Assembly: GCF_000005505.3 (NCBI RefSeq) | Contig: NC_016133.3 | Span: forward strand, 1,116,001-1,180,000 | Direction: 5' to 3' | Length of the DNA stretch: 64,000 nt | Origin: Brachypodium distachyon | Lineage: Eukaryota; Streptophyta; Magnoliopsida; Poales; Poaceae | Shown here: positions 24,243 to 35,197 of the stretch, in pieces | Layout of the letters: each line of letters begins with the position of its first letter | Numbering within the stretch: the stretch's first letter is position 1 | Notes under the pieces: model-generated | The model's input: only the letters and a program-made list of their open reading frames with translations | Told to the model about the DNA's origin: nothing | Databases searched by the model: none | Translations under genes and position numbers: made by a program

Positions 24243-27200
24243 TCAGTGGCTTCTCTTCAGTGCTGAAAGAAAACCGGACTTCGTTTTGCGTAGACCGTTG
24301 GCGTTGGTTCCGACCTGTTTTGACTTTTAAGTGAGATATGAACGTTTCTGCAGCATATAATGAATACTAAACAGGAAACAGCAGTGCAAGAAATGAGCAG
24401 GAAATAGCTTTTGGAAATATCAGGAAATAGCAAAAACTGGAAATGTTGAGAAATCTGCTGAAAACGAGCGAAGAATTTCGATAGTAAGATAGCAACGTAA
24501 GGCTGACCTCTTTGGAGAGTCTTTGAAGGATCTCCAGTATCTGGGAGAACTCGGGCCTCTCAGCTGAATCTCCATGCCAGCATTTCTGAACCAGATCAGC
24601 CAGCTTGGGGTGGGTATCTTTTGGAATTATCGGCCTAATTCCCTGCACAAAATGCACGTGGGGACGATTAACATTTCTCTAGTAAAAGCTACCTTAAGTG
24701 TTGTATCCCTCTCTCTCTCTCTTTTAAGTACAAGATGAATCTCCCTTACCTAAAACAAGAACGTATAAAACCCAAAAATATTTTTCAAATAGTTATCCAC
24801 TACAGGTTATCATGTATGAAACCGTAGAATCCAAGCAGAGTTGGTGTAAATGGGTAGTTACCTTCTGAACAACACCTACTGCTGCTTGCATTGGTGTTAG
24901 CTGCCCATAAGGGATCTGGAGAAATCAAGCAGTTATGGCCATCAACTTAATTCTACGAGTACTTATATGGAGTAGTACTTTTAACAAGTAGTTGGAGTTA
25001 CCTTGCCAGTTAGCAGCTCCCATAGAACAATACCAAAGCTATAAACATCTGCTTTGTGATCATATGGCCTATGCTCTATGACCTGAATAACAAACATGTC
25101 AGAATAGGCTGAAAAAATGATCTCTTTTGATATGTGTATGAATATGATGGCGGACCTCAGGTGCCATCCAACGGTAAGTTCCAGTCTCTGCAGTCATCAC
25201 TCCGGATTGATCTTTCACACGTGAGACACCGAAATCTGCAACCTTTACAACCTGAGAAAAGGGCGTCCTTTTCCAATTTTAGAGCTTAACACTAGGATAA
25301 AATATCACTATGCGAACTTTCTGGACAAACAAATAGCATGATCTTTAAGAAACACCAGCCTTGTTTTCATCCATGAGAAGATTTGCTGTCTTGAGATCTC
25401 GGTGAATTATGTTGTTCTGATGCAGGTAGTTCATTCCTTTTGATATGTCTGTCGCCACTCGGAGTATTTCTGGAAGCTTGAAAGCACTGTTTTTATGGAG
25501 GCAATCGTACACACTCCCTCCAGACATGAAATCTAAGACACACACATATGCACAAAAGGGTGTCAAACGCTATTAGCAGTTTATCTGCATGATATAACCT
25601 ATAACAGCAATACCGTTGTAATATATACCTGTTATAATATATAAGTTGGGTTGTCTTGTACATGCACCAATAAACTGCACAACATTCTTGTGACGAACCT
25701 TTCTGCGAGCATAGATTAACCAATAAACTACTAGTGTATAGTTAATAAAGACTATATGCACATAGGCGTGTATGATTACCAGTAAGGATATGCCGATATT
25801 ACGTACAGAATACCGACGAATGGGCAACAAATATGGATTCTACAATGTTTAACTAACCTCATAATGTAGACTTCCTGCGCAAAATCTCGATACATATCTG
25901 CACTGATGCGCTCAGGTCTCACTACTTTAATGGCTACATCCTGACTACAGTATGATCCACGGTACCTGAGAAAGCAAACCAAATTATACAGTCAGCATGT
26001 GTAAGATTCAATTGTTTTCACTTCTTGGTCCCAACAAAAACTGGAACTTACAGGTCGCCGTTTGATCCAGATGCAACCATGTTTCCAAACTTGAGCAGCT
26101 TCAGGTTTATTTCCCAAACATCTGCTCCATCCGTTGGTATTTTCACACTGGTAGATGGCAAATTCTGTCCAACTTGCAGACCTTCCAGTGATGGCGATGA
26201 TGGGCTCGATACTGGCCAAGATTGCGCCTTTACACGACACAGTTTGCTATTTATTAGAGAAAATCACAATACATGATTGTACAATCACATTATCAATTTA
26301 TGATTTTTTTACATCATGAAACTTGGACTCCAGGGGATTCGTTTTTTCATTTTCCGGTAAAATAGTAATGGTTTGTGTCCTTATTTTCAGGCCTAGTTAA
26401 CAATTTTCATATACCAAAGATGAGATTACATTTTGACAGTTGGAAGTATCCAACTCCACACAAGGTCTCAGAGAAGCTTATACCTCAACATTGCGTAGTT
26501 TCTGTAGTAACTTCTCTTCAAGCTGCTTAGTACCCTAGGAGTGGGAAAATCAAGTATCAATACGAAAAATAAGAATCAAAAATATTTCTCAGAAAGGCAA
26601 TAACTGATTTTAATAACGAGGAAAGACAAACTAGCTCCAATGTGCTGGATGCAGTTAGCTATTGCATACCGCAAGACGCCAACCAGTGACAACAAATACA
26701 TCCAGTGAGTAGCCATCGATTGTCGAAAATGCGTGTGCTTCTTGGATATCAAGACCGAGCTCACCAAGCAAACAAGTCAGCTGTAAATATACAAAATGGT
26801 AGCATAAGAACCCAAACAGTCACTGAGCAGAGGTTCTGGTTGGAGTGGTTTACTGTAAGTTCAAGTGATTTTAATACGGCCTTTTTATTTCTGATTTACC
26901 TTACTAAGTAGCTTTGGCTTATCAATTGTTGCAAGTGCTATCTCATGCATAGGCCTGTAAGATTCAGAACATAACAGAGAATTAATCAACTACACGGAAA
27001 ATATACAGAAGACCAAGCATTCATCCCTCAATTTTTTTTCGCAAAGTCTGAAGAAGGGTGTTAAAAAAAGTAGGTAGTTTTAGGAGCAGATTTGCAACTA
27101 ACTAATTTTCCCTTTGAGAAACTGCCAGTAATAGCCAGTGTTTATTATTTTTATATAAGCAAAGAAAATCTAGTTTTGGAAACAACTAGTGTTTACTAGG

Positions 27201-28146
27201 CTTTTTACGACTGGATCACCAAGTAACATTACCAACAATTTGGCAAAACAAATCTCATGAATATTTTATAATATTTGCAAAATACATACAAGCATTATTA
27301 CACCTGCATATGGTTTGTAAAGAGATATTACGTACCTGGAAACCAGATGAACACTGTGATCATCGTTGTTAGTGGTGCTAGCTACATCAGGCTCGCTTGC
27401 TTCAAGCGCTAGCGCCTCTAGATTGGAGGAAGAGCCGAATGACGGAGGAGGGTGAGCCCTGAAAGAACCAAATACGGGGTCCAGACTTAGCATACATGAA
27501 AAAAAACAGAGAACAGACATAGGGTGGTTCAGAGATATCCAGAGACTCCACGTACATATTGCTAGGCAAGTGGTTGGAAGCAGCCATCCCGGGGTCGAAG
27601 GAATCATCATCCATGTCCCCATCGATGATCCTAGACACCTGAAGAGACCAAAACTCAAAGCCTCAGTAACCATGGACAATCACATTGCAAGCAAACAGTA
27701 ACAACATGTGTAAGTAAATACTGAATTCCGCCAAGAATTTTATACAGTTCAACCCACAGAAAACGAATTCAGTGCAAATTCAGAGCAGCTTTGCAGAATC
27801 TGCAGGGCAGGAAGAGGGTTTGATTAACTACCTGGACGACGCGCACGGAGAGGGCGGGGCGGCGGTGCGGGTCGCGGGCCTCCTGGAGCAGCCGCTGGTG
27901 GGTCACCACGTCCTCCGCCCTCTCCGCGTTCACATCCAGGGCGTAGCGGGCGGGGAGGCGGTGGAAGTGCGCCCAGAGCGCGTCCTGGAAGCCCGGCGAG
28001 ATCTCGCCGGCGGCGCGGAGGCGGGCGAGCACCTCGTTGTACACCTCGAGGCGGCGGCCCTGCTTGTCCGTCCGCCTCCCCCCCGCGCCCACCTCCCTCC
28101 TCTGCCCCTCCTGCTGCTGCGGCGGCGGCGGCTCTTCGACAGCCAT
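24243..28146 (-). CDS. ACT-domain Raf-like protein kinase (STY8/STY17/STY46 group)
   Basis: A cytosolic Ser/Thr/Tyr kinase of the plant Raf-like MAP3K C group. Arabidopsis relatives phosphorylate transit peptides of chloroplast precursors. Exon 1 is 28146-27832, followed by 27638-27556, 27458-27336, 26954-26900, 26780-26670, 26534-26484, 26227-26052, 25965-25858, 25702-25629, 25532-25360 and 25251 onward. The last exon ends ALKRSH at 24243. The N-terminus is Pro/Gln-rich. The ACT domain lies in exons 4-5 ([23 protein letters not shown]). Kinase motifs are GSNGDLYRG (Gly loop), AIKVV (Lys), [22 protein letters not shown] and the C-terminal [12 protein letters not shown]; all catalytic residues are present. 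An in-frame ATG exists 12 codons upstream (28182); I chose MAVEE because homologues start there. Intron 10 appears to use a GC donor. Confidence 0.92.
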
Positions 28147-28825
28147 CGACGACCCACCCCCCGATCGATCTAATCCAACCAACCAAAAAAAAATCGGGGC
28201 ACGAGACGAGATAATGCTGCCGGCTGGCTACGGCTTGGCTAGCGCGGCGCTTGCATGGGAGGCGGTGGCGGCTCCGCACGTGAAGAAGAAGAAGGCGGCG
28301 AGGCCAAAAAGGCGATTGAGGAAATAAAAGAAGCAAAATCAAATCAAATCAAAGGAGAAGAGCAAAATCGACTCGGCGATGAACTGATCTGGGACCAAAC
28401 CTGATTTGATTCGTGTTGGGAAAGAAATACTCCGTTGAGAAGAATTTAGTGAGATTTAGGAGTAACTGATTTTGTCTCGGGAAAGGAAATAAGTTGAATT
28501 TGTGCGATTTGATTTGTGTCCGGGAGATAAAGGGAGTAAATTTCGTGGGATTTGATCTGTGTGCCCTCCTTTGGTTAATTTGTGCCGTGTTTATAAGGAT
28601 TTTAGGATTTAAAAGCTGGCGGATTCGGAGGCTGTTGATGATTAAGAAAAGAAAGAAAAGAGAAGTCAAATGTGATGTGGAGAATGGAGTACGGTTGCAT
28701 GCACACTGACAAGCCATCGTTTTCTTCACGGTTTAGAAAAATGTACGAGTCTGATTTGCTTAAACACTGACTCGGCCGATCGAGCTTAGCCACTGGACGG
28801 TCGATTAAAAGCGGACGATTAGCTT

Positions 28826-29222
28826 AGACCATCTCCAGTGAGACGATTAAAGTCTAGATACTGAGGTCTGAGGATATCTGTCGGCGGTTTTTGTTTCGAG
28901 TTTTTCGATCATTTGTTACTCTGTTTGTTGAATCGAAAAAATCAGATATTTCTAAAAATAATAATTATTGCCAATCCAACTGTTGCCAATTGTATTGTGT
29001 GCGTCAATCTTGGAAAAATGTGGACTTGGCAAGATAGTTTGTGGGTGCTATCTTTTTTTCTTTTTGCCAAATAAATTCTTGATTCCTTCGTCTCAACTCG
29101 AATAAAATCAGATACTATCTTTTTTTTTCTTTTTTCCTTCAGCTTTACCTGCCACATCATCTGTTCGCTGACGTGTTTGTACATGGTAACGGCTAAGTTC
29201 AACCGTTGGAGATGCTCTAGAG
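28826..29222. mobile_element. Candidate TIR element with CATCTCCA ends
   Basis: Left end GACCATCTCCAGTG and right end CGTTGGAGATGCTC are inverted relatives of the GAGCATCTCCAAC terminus seen on many grass MITEs. No target duplication could be assigned, so the boundary is approximate. Confidence 0.4.
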
Positions 29223-29745
29223 CCTACTGGAGAATAATGGATTAAGCAAGAGCCTAGCATAGGTAACTTCAATTCGTCCGATTTGGTTAGCCGGCCAGGT
29301 ACATCCAACCTAGACAGTGAACCCAGGCTTGATCTCAGACGTACGTGCCTAGCTTTCACAACATAAACAAGTCCGAAGGATATCTTAGACAATATAGCAT
29401 AGACCTCATTTCTTTAAGTGCATTAGCGAGGCAGTGGTACTTAACTTAGAATCATTTTTGAAGTTTGGGACATATGCTCTTGCCGTTTTCGGCTCACCTG
29501 GCTCCTCTTATCGGCCGATGCCGACTCGCCGCGTCACAGGCAGCATCGAGAGGAGATTATTACTAGGATATGCTTTTGCATGATCATCTTAAACCAATGA
29601 TTGAGTAATCAATAAAAGGGTGATAGGATCGACGTGTCGGGCAAGGACTCCAGCTGGATGCTTAGCACCCGGGTTAAGCCCTGCACCACTACTTACCGCT
29701 AGTTTATGGTTGACCTCATCAATCCAGACCGCCGGCATCAAGCGT

Positions 29746-29861
29746 GTTCCCTCCGATTCTAAATTCTTGCCTCAAATTTGCTCAAATATGGATGTATCTA
29801 TTCTTAAAAGGCGTCTAGATACATGTAATATTTCGACAACAATTTAGAACCGGAGGGAGTA
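29746..29861. mobile_element. Stowaway MITE
   Basis: CCCTCCGATTCTAAATTCTTG at the left and CAATTTAGAACCGGAGGGAGTA at the right are inverted. The internal sequence TAGATACATGTAATATTTCGAC identifies a family shared, in opposite orientation, with 44458-44558. Confidence 0.8.
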
Positions 29862-30342
29862 GTGCAGTACTAGCGTTTCTACTTACTCAAAAAGAATATT
29901 GTATTAGTACTAATTATACTCCATATGATTCGGATTTGCTTTCACCATAACAACTTGTTCCAAACATGAGGAAAAATCAAGTCAAATGATGCTTTAAGAT
30001 CGACGAACCGTAGATTTTTTTTTAAGATCAACTCATTTCCAGCAAGTAGTTTTTTTTTTAGAACAACCATCTGGTTTTATTGATTCATAGAAGAAAGTAT
30101 AATAAATCGAAACAAGCTAAACGAAGTAAGGGACGGAAATCCACTATAGAACTAAAAGCTCCATCATGGCCTCTCGAAATCAACATCTCTAGATCCATCT
30201 TCCGCATCTTGACGTTTCTGCATGTAACCGGTAACGAGTAGTGTGCAGGCTAGCTGCACTGCGCCTGTCCATCATTTGGATCTTCACCACCGCCCGGGCT
30301 GGACAAGAAGTAGCATGATGGTGGCCTTGTGCCCGGCCCATC

Positions 30343-30790
30343 AAGGGTCCATTTTGATTCGTAGCATCAGGAAAAATAAAAAATTACAGAATTGCAATGT
30401 CATGGATATTTGAATTCTACAAGACTATGGTTGCACAAAAGTTTGTCTAATTGAAAACAGGGAAAAACAAAGGAATCATGACACGAGGTTGAAGTGGATG
30501 GAAAATTTCCCATAGAATTCAATGCAATGAAATTATTTGAAAAAAATATATCCGTGAATTGAATCCTACAAATTAAACAACCCATATAGGAAAAAATAAA
30601 TCCTAGGAATTCAAATCCTCCAAAATTCCTACTTCCTTTCCTCCGTCCAACAAAATATGACTCAATTTTGACTAAATTTGAATGCATTTATACACTAAAT
30701 CATGTGTAGATACATCCAAATTTTGACAAATTTAAATCATCTTTTGTTGGACAGAGGAAGTATAAAAATCCTTTTTGTCAAAGAGGCCTA
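30343..30790. mobile_element. Harbinger/hAT-like MITE (outer element)
   Basis: Left end GGGTCCATTTTGATTCGTAGCA and right end ATCCTTTTTGTCAAAGAGGCCTA are inverted relatives of the common grass terminus GGGCCTCTTTGATTCATAGGA. The interior is rich in GGAATTC/CCTA motifs typical of this group. It is interrupted near its right end by a Stowaway copy. Confidence 0.6.
30630..30762. mobile_element. Stowaway MITE nested in another MITE
   Basis: TACTTCCTTTCCTCCGTCCAACAA... ends with TTGTTGGACAGAGGAAGTA and is flanked by TA. Inner arms AATTTTGACTAAATTTGAA and CCAAATTTTGACAAATTTAAA also show the family pattern. It splits the right arm of the outer element. Confidence 0.8.
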
Positions 30791-31137
30791 ATCAGATACA
30801 GTAGACTTTATTGAGATGCATGTGTGGGATTGTGGAGTACGGTAGCGTGCAGTGGGTGGCCAGATCAGATCAAGCATATATAAACCTGTACGTGTAGTGT
30901 AACCCAGGCCAAGAATCCCATTCCCCAGGGCCCCACATGCATGCATGCATGGTCCACGCTTTTTTCCCATCGGTCGCCCCACGGTCAATCCTGTCGCTAG
31001 GGACCGACTCACTCACTGACTTGTGGGTCTTTACCTGTCAGTGCTGTTCGTGTATACATCGACTCTCTCGCCTGCGCCCCGGGCGATCGATCGATTAACG
31101 CAGGCTAGAGAGACGGTCGTCTTCTCCGTCTCCGGCC

Positions 31138-34102
31138 ATGTCCGCGCCCGATGGCTCCGGGCCGGAGCCGGTGGTGATGCTCCACGGCGACCTCGACCTG
31201 ACCATCCACGAGGCGCGGGGGCTCCCCAACATGGACGTCCTCTCCACCCTCCTCCGCCGCCTCTGCCTCTTCCGCCCTCCCCGCCGCAGCAGCCGTCCTC
31301 TTCCGCCCCGCTCCGTCTCCGCCTCCGACGAAGAAGACAACCCAAGCACAAGCAGCTCCCACCACCACCGCCACCACCACCTCCATCGCCGGCGTCCGCG
31401 GCGCCCGAAGCAGCCGCACGGGCCGCGGCACCTGCTCCCGACCTCGGACCCCTACGCCGTCCTCCTCATCCCGCCGGCCACCGTCCTCGCCCGCACCCAC
31501 GTCGTCCGCAACGCCGACCGCCCGGTCTGGTCCGCCCGCATCCGCGTCCCGCTCGCCCACGCCGCCTCCCGCATCGTCTTCAATGTCCGCGACGCCGACC
31601 CCTTCGGCTCCGACCTCATCGCCGCCGCCTCCCTCCCCGCCTCCGACCTCCTCTCCGGGACCCCCATCGTCTCCCGCTGGCTCGACCTCCTCCGCCCCGA
31701 CGGCCGCGGCGGGAAGCCCAAGCCCGACTCCGCCATCCGCATCTCCGCCTCCTTCACCCCCGCCTACTCGAGCTTGTCCCGCGGCGGCGGGATCATTCCG
31801 GCGTATTTCCCGGAGAGGAGAGGCTGCGAGGTGAAGCTGTACCAGGACGCGCATGGCGGGGCGGCCAAGGGCGGGTGCTGGGAGGACGTGTGCATGGCGG
31901 TGCTGGGCGCGCAGAGCCTGGTGTACGTGGCCGGGTGGGCGGTGGGGGCCAGGGTGAGGCTGGCCAGGAAGGGGGAGATGTCGCCGGAGATGGAGGAGAA
32001 GGCGGCGGAGGTCATGGCGCTCAGCTCCGCCGCCGGCGGCGGCGGGGGGGACGAGGCGGCGTCGCCGGAGCTGGGGGAGATGACTCTGGGGGACCTTCTC
32101 AAGTACAAGTCCCAGGAGGGCGTCCGCGTCTGCCTCCTCGTCTGGGACGACAAGACCTCTCACGACAAATTCTTCCTCAAAACAGTAATTATTCAATCAA
32201 GGCCTAATTAATCTTAATTGGAAGTTAATTGATTGGAAATTTTGGGGATTAATTTGGATTTTGGGTTTTGGCAGGGGGGGGTGATGGGCACGGGGGACGA
32301 GGACACGAAGAAGTTCTTCAAGCACTCGACGGTGATGTGCGTGCTCTCGCCGCGGTACCCGAGCAGCAAGCTGAGCATGGCGAAGCAGAAGCTGGTGGGC
32401 ACGCTGTACACGCACCACCAGAAGCTCGTGCTCGTCGACACGCCGGCGTCGGACACGACGCGCCGCGTCACGGCATTCCTCGGCGGACTCGACCTCGCCG
32501 CCGGCCGCTACGACACGCCCGCGCACCGCCTCTTCGCGGGCCTCGGCACCGTCTTCCGCGGCGACGTCCGCAACCCCACCCTCGGCCTCGGCTCGGGCTC
32601 CGGCGGCGGCGAGACGGCGGGTCCGAGGATGCCGTGGCACGACCTGCACTGCCGCGTCGATGGCGCCGCCGCGTACGATGTCCTGGCGAACTTCGAGCAG
32701 CGGTGGCGGAAGGCCACGAGGCTTAATGACGCGTTAGGAAGGAAGCGCTGGATGGACGACGCCCTCCTCCGGCTCCACCGCATCCCGTGGATCCTCAGCC
32801 CTAACAATGTCGCCGGAGCCGGAGAAGACGACCCCGCCCTGCGCGTGTTCCCGGAGGACGACGACCCGCGACAATGGCACGCGCAGATCTTCCGCTCCAT
32901 CGACTCCGGCTCCGTCAAAGGCTTCCCGCGCTCCTGGGAGACGCAAGAAATGGTCCGCCGGAATCATTCCCCTGTTCTTGTCAGTTCATCACGAACTCTG
33001 TTTTATTTGATTTTTTTTTATTTGTTTGCAGGCGGAGCGGAACCTGCAGTGCGACAAGAACGTGGCGGTGGAGGCGAGCATCCACGCGGCGTACGTGGCG
33101 GCGATCCGGCGAGCACGGCGGTTCGTCTACATCGAGAACCAGTACTTCATCGGCTCCTCCTACGCGTGGCCGGAGTCCTACTACCGGAGCTCCGCGGCGG
33201 GGAACCTGGTGCCCATGGAGATCGCGCTCAAGGTCGCGAGCAAGATATACGCCGGCGAGGACTTCGCGGCCTACGTCGTGCTGCCCATGTTCCCCGAGGG
33301 CGGGTCGCCGGCGTCGGGCCCCGCGCAGGAGATCCTCTTCTGGCAGGCGCAGACCATGCGGGCCATGTACAACATCGTCGCCGACGCCATTGCCACCGCC
33401 GCGGGGAGTAGCAAGCTCGCTGGCAGCAGAAGAGCGCACCCGCAGGATTACCTCAACTTCTACTGCCTCGGGAACCGCGAGCCGCTGGGCGGCGGCGACA
33501 ATGGTGCTTCGCGGGCCAGGCCGGCGCCGGAGACGACGAGATGGGGCACGACGACTAGCAGCAGCTCGGCGCCGTCGGCGTCGGTGGCGACGGCGACGGC
33601 GTTGGAGAGCGCGAGGAGGAACAGGAGGTTCATGGTGTACGTGCACTCCAAGGGGATGATCGTGGACGACGAGTACGTGCTCCTCGGCTCCGCCAACATC
33701 AACCAGCGCTCCCTCGCCGGCTCCCGCGACACGGAGATCGCCGTCGGCGCCTACCAGCCGCACCACTCCGGCAACTCCCCTCGCGGGGAGGTGTACAGGT
33801 ACAGGAAGTCGCTGTGGGAGGAGCACCTGGGCGCGGCGGCAATGGCGGCGGCGGCGGTGGAGTCGCCGGAGAAGGAGGAGTGCGTGCGGATGGTGAACCG
33901 GACGGCGCGGGAGAATTGGGAGAGGTACGCGGCGGAGGAGGCGACGGCGGAGATGCCGATGCGGGGGCATCTGATGAGGTACCCCGTGGAGGTGGGCGCC
34001 GACGGGAGCGTCGGCCCGCTGCAGGGGCACGAGTTCTTCCCCGACGTCGGCGGCCGGGTGCTCGGGTCCACCAACAAGCTCCCGGATGATCTCACCATGT
34101 AA
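31138..34102 (+). CDS. Phospholipase D (C2-type, delta-like)
   Basis: Hydrolyses membrane phospholipids to phosphatidic acid, a lipid second messenger in stress signalling. Three exons: 31138-32184, 32275-32952 and 33032-34102 (phase 0 junctions) give 931 aa, longer than the usual 810-870. An N-terminal C2 domain (about residues 12-190: LDLTIHEARGLPNMD, TSDPYAVLL, NADRPVWSARIRVPL) binds Ca2+ and lipid. A His/Arg/Ser-rich low-complexity insert splits it and accounts for part of the extra length. The first HKD motif is HQKLVLVD (exon 2) and the second is HSKGMIVD (exon 3); YIENQYFIGSSYAW and GSANINQRSL are also conserved. Both HKD motifs are intact, so the enzyme should be active. The C-terminus ends DDLTM where most homologues have a conserved hydrophobic tail. 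The exon 2 donor could alternatively be at 32980, but alignment favours 32953. Confidence 0.93.
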
Positions 34103-34804
34103 AAAAAAAATTTTACTACGAGGATAAATCTAGTGCTCGGTACTTAGCCAGCCGACGTCTCGACCCAGATACATTTATATTTCGGTAAATTTGAGTCTCG
34201 AACGAGGAATAGAATATCCTTATAAATTTGAGTCACTTGGAGGAGGAGTAGAATATCCCTAATAATAAAAGCAGGAAGGTTTCCTTCGTCGTCGTCCGCT
34301 GTGCATCATTTTCCGTGCATGTTCTAATTTTCCGTGTCTCCTTACACTCCATCGAACCTTCCTTTTCATATTCCCACAACGCTGCCTTCCCGGGCCGCCA
34401 CCGCCGACTCATCTACCCGCGCAACACCTTCCTGTGGTGACCGCTCTCGATACGCGTCGCCGCCGGATTAGATTATCGTGCAAGAGACGAGCAAAGGGGT
34501 CCAGGGCTGATCGGCGCTATACACCGCCGCACGGTTCCTCGTGCACTGCGCCACCGCGTGCTCTGACGCCAGCCACGGCCGGCGGGCGGCGTGGACTGGG
34601 TGCCATGTCCGTGGCCGAGGTTGCTAGCATCGGCCCCGAGATCATTTTGATTGAATGTCCAATTATATTGTTATGTTTTGTATAAACATGAATTTTCGCG
34701 TCCGCGCCGCCACTGTAATAGTGTTTTATGCAAGTGAGAAAAAAAAAGTGTGATTTGGAGGAGTAGAATATGTTTTATGCAAGTCAGAAAAAAAAGGTGT
34801 GATT
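34103..34804. other. Spacer between phospholipase D and tRNA-Ala
   Basis: Phospholipase D 3' UTR, then 34255-34700 beginning CCCTAATAATAAAAGCAGG, a start seen on some non-autonomous grass Helitrons. I found no convincing 3' hairpin/CTRR end, so no element is called. The tRNA trailer repeat lies at the right end. Confidence 0.35.
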
Positions 34805-34809
34805 TGGAG
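34722..34809. repeat. Tandem duplication of the tRNA-Ala 3' trailer
   Basis: Two units of about 46 bp (about 34722-34760 and 34768-34809) share TGTTTTATGCAAGT.AGAAAAAAAA.GTGTGATTTGGAG. The right unit includes the last bases of the tRNA. On the minus strand each unit carries a run of eight or nine T, i.e. a Pol III terminator. Confidence 0.75.
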
Positions 34810-34877
34810 ATGCGGGGTATCGATCCCCGTGCCTCTCGCATGCTAAGCGAGCGCTCTACCATCTGAGCTACATCCCC
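34805..34877 (-). tRNA. tRNA-Ala (AGC)
   Basis: Read on the minus strand: acceptor GGGGATG pairs with CATCTCC (one G-U). The D arm is GTAGCTCAGATGGTAGAGC (A box), the anticodon loop TTAGCAT gives AGC, and the T arm is GGGGATCGATACCCC (B box). Discriminator is A. No intron. T-rich Pol III terminators follow at once. Confidence 0.95.
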
Positions 34878-34994
34878 TGAGATGGTGAAGATGCAGTTTA
34901 GTTCTTGCTGACACCGATTTTTCTGGACGCACGAATTTCTTCTCTGCGGACGGAGCAGAGCAACCGCCCGCCTTCCACACCGGCCCGCAACGCA

Positions 34995-35159
34995 ATGCAC
35001 TCCGCTTCTTCCTCGTCCTATTCCTCGCCGGAGGCAGCAGCAGCAGCAGACCCCGGCCGTATGACCACGGTCTCGCGCCACTACTTCGGCGGCGCCTCCT
35101 CCGACCGCGACCACCACCTCCGCGTCGACATCCTCGAGGTTCGTACCTTCGCCGTCCCC

Positions 35160-35197
<38 letters not shown>

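Larger units (their letters stand above)
28147..31137. other. 3-kb MITE-rich spacer between kinase (-) and phospholipase D (+)
   Basis: Divergent promoters at both ends with several MITEs between, listed separately. The remainder is AT-rich. No protein-coding gene or RNA gene was recognised. Confidence 0.5.

Noticed and set aside
31105..32196. 363-codon minus-strand frame
   Set aside because: Antisense of phospholipase D exon 1; composition-driven.
34255..34700. Possible Helitron (CCCTAATAATAAAAGCAGG start)
   Set aside because: No hairpin plus CTRR end could be found, and the start alone is not diagnostic.
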